NCBI RefSeq assembly: GCF_026586625.1
Contig: NZ_JAODIW010000008.1
Location: 777,793 to 841,792, forward strand
Reading direction: 5' to 3'
DNA from: Halobium salinum
GTDB lineage: Archaea; Halobacteriota; Halobacteria; Halobacteriales; Haloferacaceae
Length of the DNA: 64,000 nt
The position numbers were made by a program, and so were the translations under genes. Positions 16,441 to 25,620 of this stretch are shown here, in pieces (the stretch's first letter is position 1; the number at the start of each line of letters is the position of its first letter). Under the pieces are notes generated by a model that did no database searches, was not told the DNA's origin, and saw only the letters and a list, made by a program, of their open reading frames with translations.

Positions 16441-17586
16441 TTACCGCTCGTCGAGGGGGACGAACTCGAGGTCCTCGTCGCCGACGTAGCGGGCGCGGGG
16501 TCGGATGAGCCGGTTGTCCTCGTACTGTTCGAGCACGTGGGCGATCCAGCCGCCGGCGCGGGACATCGCGAATATGGGCGTGTAGATGTCGATGGGGATG
16601 CCCATCTGATAGTACGTCGAGGCCGAGTAGAAGTCGACGTTCGGGGCGAGTCCCTTCGTCTCCCCCATGTACTCCTCGATGGCGGCGCTCATCTCGTACC
16701 AGCGGCGGTCACCGGCGGCCTCGCCGAGTTCCTCGGACTTCTCGCCGAGAATCTTCGCGCGGGGGTCCTTCACGTTGTAGACGCGGTGGCCGAAGCCGGC
16801 GACGCGCCGACCCTCGTCGAGGGCGGTGTCGACCCACTCCTTCGGGTCGAGGTCGCTGTCGTCGATCTCCTTCAGCATCTTCATCACGTTCTGGTTGGCG
16901 CCGCCGTGAAGCGAGCCGGCGAGGGTGCCCACCGCGGAAGTGACCGCCGAGTGGAGGTCCGAGAGGGTGGAGGCGGTGACCATCGCCGAGAACGTCGAGG
17001 CGTTGAGCCCGTGGTCGGCGTGGAGCACGAGCGCCATGTCGAACGTCTCCGCGAGCACGTCGTCGGGCTCCTCGTCGTTGAGCATGTAGAGGAAGTTCGC
17101 GGCGTGGCTCAGGTCCTCGCGCGGGGAGACCGGCTCGTTCCCGTTGCGAACGCGATTGAACGCCGCGAGCGCCGTCGGAATCTTCGCCGTGATGCGCCGG
17201 CCCTTGCGGACGTTGGCCTCGCGGTCGGTGACGCCCTCCGCGTCGAAGGTGGTGTCCTCGTCGAACGCGGAGAGATGCGAGACGACCGTTCGGAGGGCCG
17301 CCATCGGGTTCTCGTCGGCCTCGGCGAGGTCGCGGACGGTGTCGAGGACGACGTCGTCGAGCTCGCGCTCTTCGGCCATCGACGTGGAGAACGCCTTCAG
17401 CTCGTCGCGCTCCGGCAGTTCGCCGTGCCACAGCAGGTAGAGCACCTCCTCGTAGGTCGCGTCGCGCGCGAGGTCTTCGATCTCGTACCCCCGGTAGATG
17501 AGTCGTCCCTCGTCCCCGTCGATGTGACTGAGCTCGGACTCGGCCACAAGCACGCCCTCGAGCCCTCGCTTCAGTTCGTCAGACAT
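16441..17586 (-). CDS. gltA: Citrate synthase
   Basis: First enzyme of the citric acid cycle, condensing acetyl-CoA and oxaloacetate. The 381-residue length is that of the short archaeal/Gram-positive (non-NADH-inhibited) dimeric type. Catalytic regions are visible: SLHGGANQNVM (first His), GFGHRVYNVKDPRA (second His and oxaloacetate Arg) and VDFYSAS (catalytic Asp). A TATA-like CTTTTTTCATC about 28 nt before the ATG points to a leaderless mRNA. Monocistronic by position. 2-methylcitrate synthase activity cannot be excluded. Confidence 0.94.
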   Translation of the reverse strand: MSDELKRGLEGVLVAESELSHIDGDEGRLIYRGYEIEDLARDATYEEVLYLLWHGELPERDELKAFSTSMAEERELDDVVLDTVRDLAEADENPMAALRTVVSHLSAFDEDTTFDAEGVTDREANVRKGRRITAKIPTALAAFNRVRNGNEPVSPREDLSHAANFLYMLNDEEPDDVLAETFDMALVLHADHGLNASTFSAMVTASTLSDLHSAVTSAVGTLAGSLHGGANQNVMKMLKEIDDSDLDPKEWVDTALDEGRRVAGFGHRVYNVKDPRAKILGEKSEELGEAAGDRRWYEMSAAIEEYMGETKGLAPNVDFYSASTYYQMGIPIDIYTPIFAMSRAGGWIAHVLEQYEDNRLIRPRARYVGDEDLEFVPLDER

Positions 17587-17783
17587 ACGCAGACGGTTCA
17601 GGACCTGATGAAAAAAGCGTTATCGTTTACCCGGGTTCCTGCTGGCGACTGTCGGTCTCGCTCCCCGTCCGCCAGTCGGCTCGACTCCCGACGTCGGCCT
17701 CCTCTACGAGCCGTGTGCGAGCACGTATCGGTGGGATAGGATTATCTCCTCGTCCGACGTGACAACGTGTCGGAGACCACAGC

Positions 17784-18707
17784 ATGTCACCACGCGGTAG
17801 CGCATCGAACGGTATCGGACGGCGCACGGCCCTCAAGGCGGCCGGCGTCTCACTTCTCGGCGTCTCGCTCCTCAGTTCACCAGCGGCCGCCGCAGGGAGG
17901 GCGAAGGAGCACGCACGCCTCCACTGGGGCGAGGGCGTCGACCTCGACGGCGACGGCGACGTGGACCTCCAGACGGTCGCGCGGGTCTGCGCCGACGGCC
18001 GACCCTCGTACCTCGGCGTCTACCTGAGCGACGAGGGGTTGGCGACGTTCGAGCCGCCGACCGAGGGCGACCACGGCGAGGACGGCGACGGCGGCCACGG
18101 CGAGGGCGAGCACGTGGGCGCGAGCTACTGGCTCGACTTCCCCGAAGTCGGGGACACCCCCTTCACCGTGATGGGGTTCGACTGGGGGCCGATGGGCCAC
18201 CCGCCGGGCCCGTGGATGACGCCGCACTTCGACGTGCACTTCTACACGATTCCCGAGGAGACGGTGAAGGGTATCGGCCCCGGCATCGCCGAGTACGACA
18301 TCCCCGACGAGCGGATGCCCGAGGGGTACGTCACCGCCGGTGCGCTCGGCGCACCCCGTGAAATCGTCCCGCAGATGGGCGAGCACCTGCTCGACCCCAC
18401 CACGCCCGAACTCGGCGGCGCGGAGTTCACCCACACACTCATCTGGGGTGTCTCGGACCTCGACGGCGACGGCGTCGGCGAGATGACGTTCGTCGAGCCG
18501 ATGATTACCCGGAAATTCCTCAACGGGCTGAAGGGAACGGTCCGCGGCGACGTTGCCCTGCCCGAGGTCGTCCCCGAGGCGGGCTACTACCCGACGCAGT
18601 ACGTGATGCAGCGCGTGCCGCAGTACGGCGGTATCCTCATCAGCCTCACGAAGTTCGAGTGGCGCGATTTAGCGTACCCGCCGGAGAGTGCAGGGAGCGA
18701 CGGGTGA
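17784..18707 (+). CDS. Tat-exported TTHB210-like (DUF5602) protein
   Basis: A 307-residue secreted protein. The N-terminus GRRTALKAAGVSLLG is a twin-arginine signal followed by an AAAA cleavage region. The mature part has a His/Gly/Asp-rich insert (GHGEGEH) and the segment PHFDVHFYTIPEE, which together with the flanking Pro/Gly-rich strands fits the TTHB210-like domain (DUF5602). Two Asp-rich loops (VDLDGDGDVDL and SDLDGDGVGEM) look like calcium sites. No lipobox. Function unknown, probably a cell-surface or periplasm-equivalent protein. Confidence 0.75.
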   Translation: MSPRGSASNGIGRRTALKAAGVSLLGVSLLSSPAAAAGRAKEHARLHWGEGVDLDGDGDVDLQTVARVCADGRPSYLGVYLSDEGLATFEPPTEGDHGEDGDGGHGEGEHVGASYWLDFPEVGDTPFTVMGFDWGPMGHPPGPWMTPHFDVHFYTIPEETVKGIGPGIAEYDIPDERMPEGYVTAGALGAPREIVPQMGEHLLDPTTPELGGAEFTHTLIWGVSDLDGDGVGEMTFVEPMITRKFLNGLKGTVRGDVALPEVVPEAGYYPTQYVMQRVPQYGGILISLTKFEWRDLAYPPESAGSDG

Positions 18708-19142
18708 GATCGTTGGCTCGCCGAACGTAGTCTCCGATGACGAGCGCCGCGCCACCGACGCGCCCTGTTACCGGTCGCTCTCGCTCCGGAAGGAGTTCAA
18801 CTCCGTGCCTCACCGAGCAACGAGGGGCTAACAACCGGCCAACAGGCCGGCATCGGGTGGGACTTCGGAAGGGGCCGGGCGCTCGTCAGCCGAGACGTTC
18901 ACGAGACGCACAGCGTCTCGTGAGCCCACGAGAAGTGCCGTCGGCACTTCTCGGGACGACGCAAGCACTGTAGCGACCGAACGAAGTGAGGGAGCGAAGC
19001 GCGCAGCGAGTCGCAGGCGACGAGCGCCCGGGGGCTTCCGTGGACCACAGTCGTCGTTCCCGAATCACTGCCTCTCGATACCGAAACAGCATCTCCCCCC
19101 CACCAAGCAACCCTTTTCCCACGAGGGCGAGAAGCCGGATCC
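18708..19142. other. 435-bp intergenic region with dispersed-repeat sequence
   Basis: No credible gene. The first 190 bp show nothing notable. The middle holds two perfect hairpins (listed separately). It is followed at about 18960-19035 by a purine-rich stretch with GAACGAAGTGAGGGAGCGAA, whose style matches the interior of the tRNA-linked repeats at 34.4, 35.2 and 62.9 kb. The last 60 bp hold the promoter region of the PhoU/TrkA_C gene. Confidence 0.55.
18899..18953 (+). repeat. Pair of perfect hairpins
   Basis: Two adjacent perfect stem-loops: an 11-bp stem (18899-18909 with 18913-18923) and an 11-bp stem (18929-18939 with 18943-18953), each with a three-base loop and five bases between them. 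The first contains CGAGACG...CGTCTCG, the same core as the hairpin after tRNA-Asp 1 (34293-34311), which suggests a dispersed hairpin family. They could also work as a bidirectional terminator after the DUF5602 gene, but no T-run follows. Confidence 0.75.
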
Positions 19143-20372
19143 ATGGAACCGGAGGACGTCGAGTACGAACCGGTCAGCGTCAAGGAGGTGCTGGCGGAGA
19201 TGAAGGACACCGCCGAGCTGCTGATCGACCTCGCGTACTCCGCGGTCCTCCACGGTAGCGACGAAATCGCCGAGGAGGTCCTCGAACTCGAAGAGCGCAT
19301 GGACGTACTCCAGATGCAGGGTCGGATGAGCCTCCTGATGGCCGCTCGGACCCCCGACGACGCCGAGGCACTCGCGCCCGTCCTCGGGGTCGTCGCCGCC
19401 GCCGAGAAGATCAGCAACGCCGCCGGCGACATCGCCAAAATCGTCCTCGAGGACATCGGCCTGCCGGACGCGCTCCGGGCGGCGATGCCCGAGGCCGCGG
19501 AGACCCTCGTCCGCGCCGGGGTCGCCCGCGACTCCCCCTACGCGAACCGCACGCTCGGCGACGTGAACATGGAGACCGAAACCGGCGTCCGCGTCATCGC
19601 CATCCGCCGGAGCGGCGACTGGATAACCAACCCCGACTTCGAGACGGTTCTCGAACCCGGCGACGTGGTGCTTCTCAGGGGGACCGACGAGGGGCTCTCG
19701 ACGGTGTACGAGAGCGTCACCGGCGCCGAGTACAACACCCCCGTGCTCGCGGAGCCGACCATCGAAGACCTGGAGCGCGCCGTCGACGCCATCGTCCTCA
19801 TGAAGAACATGAGCGAGGTCGCCGTCGACCTCGCCTACGGCGCGATGCTGTTCGACAGCGAGGGCGTCGCCGAGGAGGTCCGCGAACTCGAGACGGAGGT
19901 CGACCAGCTCCAGTCGCGCTTCGAGGCGTGGACCCTCCAGGCCGCGAGCCGCGTCGAGGACCCCGTCCAACTCCGCGGACTGGTCCACCTCGCGACCGCG
20001 ACGGAGGTCATCAGCGACGCCGCGCTGGAGATCAGCGAGGGAGTCCTCCGCGGTATCGACGCCCACCCCGTCGTCGCCGCCGCCGTCGAGGAGTCCGACG
20101 AGATTATCGTCCGCATCTCCGTCGGCGCGGGGAGTGACCTCGACGGCGCCACGCTCGCCGACAGCGAGGTTCGCACCGGGACGGGGATGCGGGTCATCGC
20201 CGTCCGCCGGCCGGACCAGCCGACCGGCAAGAGCGGCGAGTGGGTCGTCTCGCCCGGGGCGTCGACCCGATTCGACGCCGGCGACCTCGTCATCGCGAAG
20301 GGGACCCGCGCCGCCGCCGAAGCGATGAGCGAGCTCGCCGGCAACCCTCGCGAATACGACGACGACAACTAG
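19143..20372 (+). CDS. Duplicated PhoU-TrkA_C (RCK_C) domain protein
   Basis: A 409-residue soluble protein made of two copies of the same two-domain unit. Residues about 10-110 and 215-315 are PhoU-like helical bundles with the repeated pattern DLAYxAxLxxSxxxAEEVxELE. Residues about 125-200 and 325-402 are TrkA C-terminal (RCK_C) ligand-binding domains with GVRVIAIRR and GMRVIAVRR. No transmembrane channel or NAD-binding TrkA_N domain is present. The family is annotated as potassium channel regulatory protein, and a gating or sensory partner role is plausible. The two halves probably bind a cyclic or anionic ligand each. Confidence 0.85.
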   Translation: MEPEDVEYEPVSVKEVLAEMKDTAELLIDLAYSAVLHGSDEIAEEVLELEERMDVLQMQGRMSLLMAARTPDDAEALAPVLGVVAAAEKISNAAGDIAKIVLEDIGLPDALRAAMPEAAETLVRAGVARDSPYANRTLGDVNMETETGVRVIAIRRSGDWITNPDFETVLEPGDVVLLRGTDEGLSTVYESVTGAEYNTPVLAEPTIEDLERAVDAIVLMKNMSEVAVDLAYGAMLFDSEGVAEEVRELETEVDQLQSRFEAWTLQAASRVEDPVQLRGLVHLATATEVISDAALEISEGVLRGIDAHPVVAAAVEESDEIIVRISVGAGSDLDGATLADSEVRTGTGMRVIAVRRPDQPTGKSGEWVVSPGASTRFDAGDLVIAKGTRAAAEAMSELAGNPREYDDDN

Positions 20373-20436
20373 TCACCGACGACGCGAGCCGGCACAACGG
20401 GGACCGGCACGACGCGACCCGGGCCGGCGCGACGCG

Positions 20437-20718
20437 TCAGCGCGACGGCCGGACCACGAGCGTTCCGTTCCCGTGGACGGTCACGTGACAGTCCGCCACG
20501 TCGATGTCGAAGCGCCAGTCGGTGCCGTGTGACCCCGCGAGCGCGTCGATGGCGTCCGAGTCGACGTGCTCGGCGAGCACGAACGACGACGACGCCGGGT
20601 CCTCCCCGCGGACGGCCGCGACACCCTGTGCGATGTCGACGCTCAAGTCACCGGCTTCGGTTCCGTACTCGGCCCGATAAATCACCCCGGTCCGCCCTCG
20701 CGAGTCGCTACGTGACAT
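20437..20718 (-). CDS. HalOD1 output domain protein
   Basis: A 93-residue protein consisting almost only of the HalOD1 domain, a haloarchaeal module often found as output of signalling proteins. Visible features are YRAEYGTEAGDLSVDIAQGV at the N-terminus and the C-terminal strand pair DCHVTVHGNGTLVV. The ATG at 20718 lies about 30 nt after an ATATAT element on the minus strand, which fixes this start against a longer upstream frame. Function unknown. Confidence 0.8.
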   Translation of the reverse strand: MSRSDSRGRTGVIYRAEYGTEAGDLSVDIAQGVAAVRGEDPASSSFVLAEHVDSDAIDALAGSHGTDWRFDIDVADCHVTVHGNGTLVVRPSR

Positions 20719-20861
20719 ATCGCTCGGCCAGTCTTTCTTGGTGACCACATATATCGGTTCGGCACCCAGTATCACGGCTGATACCGACCCGCAGGACGGC
20801 GTTCCCCGTCGAGCCGGGTCGAGACCGCCGAATTCGGTCGGCTCCCCGTCGACGGCCGGGG

Positions 20862-21215
20862 TCAGCCGCGTCGAACCAGCGAGACCAGCGAGACGACCGT
20901 CAACAGCGCGGCCACGAGCATCGCCGTCGTCGTCGCGAGGACGAACGCGAGCAGGAGGAACCACCCCTCTGGCCCGAGCAGGGGAAACTCCCGCGTCCCG
21001 GCGAACGGACCGAACAGCTCCAGCACGCGCACGAGATACAACACGACAGCGAGGGCGACGCCGACGACGACGCCGACGAGCGCGTTCCGAGGCACGTCCA
21101 AGGCCTGAGCCAGTCGAGCCGTCCCCGGGCGCCCCGGCGCCGACCCCTCGCCGTCGGTCTCCGTCCGCGGCGCTCCGGAGCCCCTGTCGCTCCCGCCGTG
21201 GTCGCTCTCGCTCAC
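20862..21215 (-). CDS. Two-helix membrane protein
   Basis: A 117-residue haloarchaeal membrane protein of unknown function. The first 40 residues are polar and Gly/Ser-rich. Two hydrophobic helices follow at about 44-66 and 84-112, joined by LFGPFAGTREFPLLGPEGW, a conserved-looking loop. The start is a GTG, 27 nt after a TATA-like CTTAGTCG. Same strand as the HalOD1 gene, 143 bp upstream of it. Confidence 0.7.
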   Translation of the reverse strand: MSESDHGGSDRGSGAPRTETDGEGSAPGRPGTARLAQALDVPRNALVGVVVGVALAVVLYLVRVLELFGPFAGTREFPLLGPEGWFLLLAFVLATTTAMLVAALLTVVSLVSLVRRG

Positions 21216-21353
21216 GGCCGTGAGGTAGGGTTCGGGCGACTAAGCGCCGTCGGTTCCCGCTGTCGACGGGGCCGGATTCCCCTGGACCGTAAGAAAGTGT
21301 GAGATACGATATACGGGTAGTTCTTTTGCATGTCGGTTGTCGTTCGATGTCGT

Positions 21354-21479
21354 ATGAACGAAGAACCCATCAGGATGTTCGCTGACGACGCCAAGCAGTA
21401 CGTGTTCGAGAAGGTTATTGGCCGGCGCTGGAAGCCGGACGACCGGGAGGAGTTCACCCGGGGCGACCGGGACGGGTGA
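21354..21479 (+). CDS. Small hypothetical protein (41 aa)
   Basis: A 41-residue ORF (MNEEPIRMFADDAKQYVFEK, then a basic and acidic tail ending in EEFTRGDRDG). Codon use and charge pattern look like real haloarchaeal protein, and an AT-rich GATATACG lies about 40 nt upstream. No family recognised. Between divergent/convergent genes with no opposing candidate in this interval. Confidence 0.5.
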   Translation: MNEEPIRMFADDAKQYVFEKVIGRRWKPDDREEFTRGDRDG

Positions 21480-21560
21480 CCGCGGCCGTCGTTGCGCTCG
21501 GTCGCACCCGTCACCGCGTCGGCGAGACGAGCACGCATAGACGCGTGCTCGTCGTGGCGC

Positions 21561-23249
21561 TCAGTCGTCTGCGCTCGCCACGTCACCACCACCACTCAGT
21601 CCGCCGGGAACGGTGCCGTCGTCGTTCCAGCCGCGGGCGGCGTAGTACTCGTCGATGGCCGCATCGAGCCCCTCGAGTTCGTAGGGGAGTCGGTCGTCGC
21701 TCCGGTCGAACCCGCGGGCGTTGTTGAACGCGCGTTCGAGTTCGACGATGCGTGCGCCCACGTCCATCAGTTCCTCGAACGGGGCGTCGAGCAGTGCGGC
21801 GAGCCGGTCGTCGGTGACGAAGTCCCGCGAGAACTTACAGACGACGCCGCTATCGAGAACCGCGTGGTGGTTCTCGCGCTCGACGAGGCGTGCTGCCTTC
21901 CCTTCCAGCCCCTCGGGGTTCATCGCCTGGTCGCGGCCGACGAGCGGGTACTCGAGCGCGTAGAACGTCGAGTACATGTGGTCGGCGCCGCGGTTGGCGA
22001 CCGCGAAGGAGAGCCCCTGGCCGTTGAGTTTCCGGCCGTCGTGGGCGGCGAACTCGAGTCCCTTGACCGTCCAATCCTCGACGCCGAGTTCGTCGTGACA
22101 GCGAGCGACCCCCTCGGCGAGCGTGTCGCCGACACCCTCGCGGTGCGCGATTTTCTCCACCGTCTCGTGTATCAGCTCGGAGTCGCCGAAGGCGTCCTCG
22201 CTCGCGAGGTAGGCGGCGACGGCGTCGCCGGCGGAGATGGTGTCCATCCCGAGTTCGTCGCAGAGTTCGTTCGACTTCATCACCGACACGATGTCGTCGA
22301 CACCGGAGTTCGAGCCGAACGCCATCACGGTCTCGTACTCCGGTCCCTCGGTCTCCAGCCCCGACTCCTCGTCGCGGGTGGGGAGCTTGCAGGCGAACGC
22401 ACACGCAGAGCAGGTGCCCTTCCGGTACTTCTTCTCCTCGACGCGGTCGCCGGATATCCCCTCCGCGCCCTCGAAAGAGAGCTCCGAGAAGTAGTACGAG
22501 GGGAGCGCCTCGACCTTGTTCGCGTACTCGGTCATCGAGGCGGTCCCCTGCCGTTTCATGATGTTGTCGCTGGTCGCCGCCTCGCGGTGGACCTCGCCGG
22601 TCACGTCGGGGAAGTCGTACTCGACGGGGTCGGCGTCGCCGGAGAACGTTATCGCTTTGACGCCCTTCGAACCCAAGACGGCACCCAATCCGCCGCGGCC
22701 GAACGCTCGGTTCTCCGTCGTCATAATCGACGCGAAGCGCACGAGGTTCTCCCCCGCGGGGCCGATGCAGGCGACGGCGTCCTCGTCGAGACCGTGTTCC
22801 TCCTCCATGTACGTCGAGACCTCGGAGGTCAGCGCGCCCTCGAGGTCGGGCACGTCCTCGAACTCGACGCCCTCGTCCGTGACGTGCAGCGCGAGCGGTT
22901 CGTCGCTCGCGCCCGTAATCTCCACGGCGCCGTACCCCGTCGCCGTGAAGTTGCGCGACATGAACCCGCCGGCGTTCGTCGAACAGAGTCCGTCCGTCAG
23001 CGGTGAGACGCTCGTGGCGTTCATCCGCCCGGTGAACGACATCTGAGAGTGCTGGAGCGGACCCGTCGTGAACAACACGCGGTTCGCCGGCGAGAGCGGC
23101 TCCACGTCGGTCGGGATTCGGTCGACCGCGAGCTTCGTCCCGACGCCCCGTCCGCCGATGAATCCGGCGAGGACGTCGTCGATGTCCTCCGTCTCGGCCG
23201 TCCGCTCGCTCACGTCGACCGTGAGGAGCGGCCCCTGTGCGTGGTGCAT
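21561..23249 (-). CDS. aor: Aldehyde ferredoxin oxidoreductase family protein
   Basis: A 562-residue tungsto-bispterin enzyme that oxidises aldehydes to acids with ferredoxin as acceptor. N-terminal pterin-binding domain I (IGGRGVGTKL, ..AFGRGGLGAVLGSKG..) is typical. The [4Fe-4S] ligands are in CSACAFAC (CxxCxxxC), with the fourth Cys near the C-terminus in SGVVCKFSRDF. The start follows a TATA-like GTTTATCGG by 26 nt, which excludes the longer open frame to 23339. In this chromosome the gene occupies the place next to rps7 where EF-2 is common in haloarchaea. Subtype (AOR, FOR, GOR) cannot be read directly. Confidence 0.92.
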   Translation of the reverse strand: MHHAQGPLLTVDVSERTAETEDIDDVLAGFIGGRGVGTKLAVDRIPTDVEPLSPANRVLFTTGPLQHSQMSFTGRMNATSVSPLTDGLCSTNAGGFMSRNFTATGYGAVEITGASDEPLALHVTDEGVEFEDVPDLEGALTSEVSTYMEEEHGLDEDAVACIGPAGENLVRFASIMTTENRAFGRGGLGAVLGSKGVKAITFSGDADPVEYDFPDVTGEVHREAATSDNIMKRQGTASMTEYANKVEALPSYYFSELSFEGAEGISGDRVEEKKYRKGTCSACAFACKLPTRDEESGLETEGPEYETVMAFGSNSGVDDIVSVMKSNELCDELGMDTISAGDAVAAYLASEDAFGDSELIHETVEKIAHREGVGDTLAEGVARCHDELGVEDWTVKGLEFAAHDGRKLNGQGLSFAVANRGADHMYSTFYALEYPLVGRDQAMNPEGLEGKAARLVERENHHAVLDSGVVCKFSRDFVTDDRLAALLDAPFEELMDVGARIVELERAFNNARGFDRSDDRLPYELEGLDAAIDEYYAARGWNDDGTVPGGLSGGGDVASADD

Positions 23250-23411
23250 GACGTAGGGTTTCGATGACACCCCGATAAACGTTCGTGACCGACTACCGAC
23301 GGGAGCACGGATAGTCCCGGGCGACTCCGCGACGAGCACCGCGGCTCGGCGTCGGACGGCAGGAGAAACGGAGAGACCGCAGAACCGCTCGCGGGTCGCG
23401 TCGTCGCGGCG

Positions 23412-24026
23412 TTAGCGGGCCGCGGCGGCGACGCGCTCTTTCTCTTCCTTCTGACTGATGGCGTACGACTGGACGTCGTAGTCGGCCGCGCCGATGACGA
23501 CGCGCGCGAGCGCCTCGGCGGGGCTCGTCTTCGTCTTGTAGGAGCCGTTGTACGTCCCCTCGGCGAGGTACATGATGGCGGAGTCGACGCGACGCTGGGG
23601 CGCGACGTCGACGGCCTTCGGGACCGAGATGCCACCGTACTTCAGGCGGACGGTCTCCTCGCGCGGGCCGGCGTTCTCGACGGCCGTCACGAGCACCTGC
23701 ACCGGGTTCTCCTCGGTGCGCTCGTGGATGATGTCGAGGGCGTCACGGACGATGTTCATCGTCTTCTGCTTGTGTCCCGTGTTGTCCTCCTTCTGCATCA
23801 GGCGGTTGATGAGCCGCTCGACGACGGATATCTGGGACTTCTGGAACTGCTTGTTCGCGTGGCGACCCCTCGTGTGGGCGATGGGCGTCACGTTGATGTA
23901 GCGCTTCGTGCTCGGGTCGTTGAACTCGATCTCCGAGACGTCCCACTTCTCGAACAGCAGGGCGTTGGAGTCGGCCTGCTCGCTGCTCGCGGGCGCCTCG
24001 GGTTCGGGGGCTTCTGCGTCGCTCAT
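23412..24026 (-). CDS. rps7: Small ribosomal subunit protein uS7
   Basis: Head-domain ribosomal protein that nucleates 30S head assembly. 204 residues, with an acidic halophilic N-terminal 30 residues, and then the S7 core (VTPIAHTRGRHANKQF, NRLMQKEDNTGHKQKTMNIV, and the C-terminal SYAISQKEEKERVAAAAR). It starts four bases after the rps12 stop, so the two are cotranscribed. No EF-2 gene follows it. Confidence 0.96.
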   Translation of the reverse strand: MSDAEAPEPEAPASSEQADSNALLFEKWDVSEIEFNDPSTKRYINVTPIAHTRGRHANKQFQKSQISVVERLINRLMQKEDNTGHKQKTMNIVRDALDIIHERTEENPVQVLVTAVENAGPREETVRLKYGGISVPKAVDVAPQRRVDSAIMYLAEGTYNGSYKTKTSPAEALARVVIGAADYDVQSYAISQKEEKERVAAAAR

Positions 24027-24030
24027 TGTG

Positions 24031-24459
24031 TTATCGGACCGGTTTCTCCGCGTTGCCGCGGACGAGTTCGATCATCGACACGCCGTTGACCTTCTCGACC
24101 TTGTAGTTGACACCGGAGAGGTCACCCATGGCACGACCCTTCGCGCCACCGATGCCGGCGATGGTGACCTCGTCGTGCTCGTCGATGAACGAGATGGCGC
24201 CGTCGCCCGGACAGAAGGCGGTGACCTGCTTCCCGTTCTTGATGAGCTGGACACGGACACACTTCCGGATGGCCGAGTTCGGCTGTTTTGCTTCGATTCC
24301 GACCTTCTCGAGGACGATGCCGCGGGCCTGCGGCGCCCCCTCGAGGGGGTCGGACTTCTTGCGCAGCCCTCGCTCGCGTCGGGCGTACTCCGAGTCGGAC
24401 CACCGGCGCTTCTGGCGGTCCTTCTTCAGCTTGCGGGCCGCATACTTCCCGTTTGGCAT
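24031..24459 (-). CDS. rps12: Small ribosomal subunit protein uS12
   Basis: Decoding-centre ribosomal protein, 142 residues. The conserved [13 protein letters not shown] and [17 protein letters not shown] stretches are present. The frame opens at 24468 (MAT...), but a TATA-like CTTAAG at 24487-24492 predicts a transcript start near 24463, so the second ATG (24459, [10 protein letters not shown]) is the better start and matches the family's N-terminus. Followed immediately by rps7. Confidence 0.95.
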   Translation of the reverse strand: MPNGKYAARKLKKDRQKRRWSDSEYARRERGLRKKSDPLEGAPQARGIVLEKVGIEAKQPNSAIRKCVRVQLIKNGKQVTAFCPGDGAISFIDEHDEVTIAGIGGAKGRAMGDLSGVNYKVEKVNGVSMIELVRGNAEKPVR

Positions 24460-24821
24460 AGTAGCCATTGATTCCTGACGGAGCTACTTAAGCCTCCCTT
24501 TTCGGATTCGGCGAGACGGCCGCAGGTCCGATTAGCGACCCTCGAGGAGGAATCTGAGGCCGTTTCGTGGGGTCAGAATCGACGGTTCCTACGGGACGCT
24601 CCGCGCCCGTGCGGTCAGGAGAAGTCGTCCTATCGTCACCGCCACGCCGCAGGAGCCGTCCCGTCGTCGCCGCCACGCTGCGCGTAGCGACACCTCGGCG
24701 AGCGGTCGACGGGGACGGGCACCGGCCCCACGAGCACCTCGACGGGACGGCGACACGTGTGGTCAGCGGCGACCGCCGGCGAAAGTGCCCCCGGCAGGGA
24801 CTATCGCTGACGCGGGTCGTA
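24460..24821. other. 362-bp gap before rps12
   Basis: Non-coding gap between the small zinc-ribbon gene and rps12, both on the minus strand. The part next to rps12 holds its TATA-like element. The rest is GC-rich with short C/G-rich direct motifs and no convincing ORF, hairpin or RNA gene. Its length suggests rps12-rps7 form their own transcription unit. Confidence 0.5.
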
Positions 24822-24989
24822 CTACGGATAGAACAGCAACTCGAACTCGTCCCCACAGCAGGCACACACGACGTCTTTCCCGTGGATTTCGTCGTTTCCA
24901 TCGAGTTTCCCGCCGTCGGGCACCGGGAGCGGAATCGGGACGTCCTCCGCACAGGACGGGCAGTCGACGGATACTGACGGCTGAGACAT
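24822..24989 (-). CDS. Small zinc-ribbon protein
   Basis: A 55-residue protein with CPSC at residues 10-13 and CACC at 42-45, separated by a Pro/Gly-rich loop, which forms a two-CxxC zinc ribbon. It belongs to the large group of haloarchaeal small CPxCG-related zinc-finger proteins. TATA-like TCTATAACT about 32 nt upstream. It lies between nusA and rps12, a position that suggests a link to transcription or translation but does not prove it. The longer frame to 25076 starts before the promoter and is rejected. Confidence 0.75.
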   Translation of the reverse strand: MSQPSVSVDCPSCAEDVPIPLPVPDGGKLDGNDEIHGKDVVCACCGDEFELLFYP

Positions 24990-25084
24990 ACCCTGTCGTA
25001 TCACACCCAACTGGTTAGTTATAGAACCCTTACGCCCCCGTCTACGGCCAGTTACCACCGCAGTAACGGAACCCAAACCCTCGG

Positions 25085-25504
25085 CTACGTCAGCTGGACG
25101 TCGTCGATTTCGTGGTGTCGACGCGCCAGTTTCCGGGCGGCCTCGATGTTACGGCCCCGTTTCCCGATGGCGACGCCGCGGTCGGCCTCGTCGACCTCGA
25201 CGTACGCCACCCGGTCACCCTGCTCGCTGATGGTGACGTGTCTCACGGCGGCAGGCGCGAGCGCGCTCTCGACGAACGCGGTCGGCGTGTCGGCGTTCTC
25301 GACGAGGTCGACCTCGCGACCGACCCGTTCCTCGAAGCGTCGAATCGTCCGTCCGCCCGGTCCGATAGCCGTCGACATGTCGCCGGCGGCGACGAGCAGG
25401 ACGAGACGGTCCTCGTAGACGAGACAGTCGGTGGCGGTCGCGCCGGTCTCTTCCTCGAAGAAGCCGAGGTACTGGCGGGCGTCGTCGCTGAGCGTGACCT
25501 TCAT
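25085..25504 (-). CDS. nusA: NusA-like transcription termination/antitermination factor
   Basis: Archaeal NusA, 139 residues, made of two KH RNA-binding domains only. The GxxG-type loops are visible as IGPGGRTIRRFEERVG (about 48-63) and IGKRGRNIEAARKLA (about 112-126). It lacks the bacterial N-terminal RNAP-binding and S1 domains. The ATG at 25504 begins MKVTLSDDARQYL. The open frame further upstream is non-coding. Sits downstream of the rpo genes as in other archaea. Confidence 0.92.
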   Translation of the reverse strand: MKVTLSDDARQYLGFFEEETGATATDCLVYEDRLVLLVAAGDMSTAIGPGGRTIRRFEERVGREVDLVENADTPTAFVESALAPAAVRHVTISEQGDRVAYVEVDEADRGVAIGKRGRNIEAARKLARRHHEIDDVQLT

Positions 25505-25620
25505 CGCGGTGTCCTTGCCGAGTAGGAGGCGACGGGGGTACGTGTGGGTGTCGGCCGAGCGGCGTGGGTTCGGATGGCGTTTCCTCGGGGGGGTTCCCGG
25601 AAGACGTCCGAGAGAGCCGC

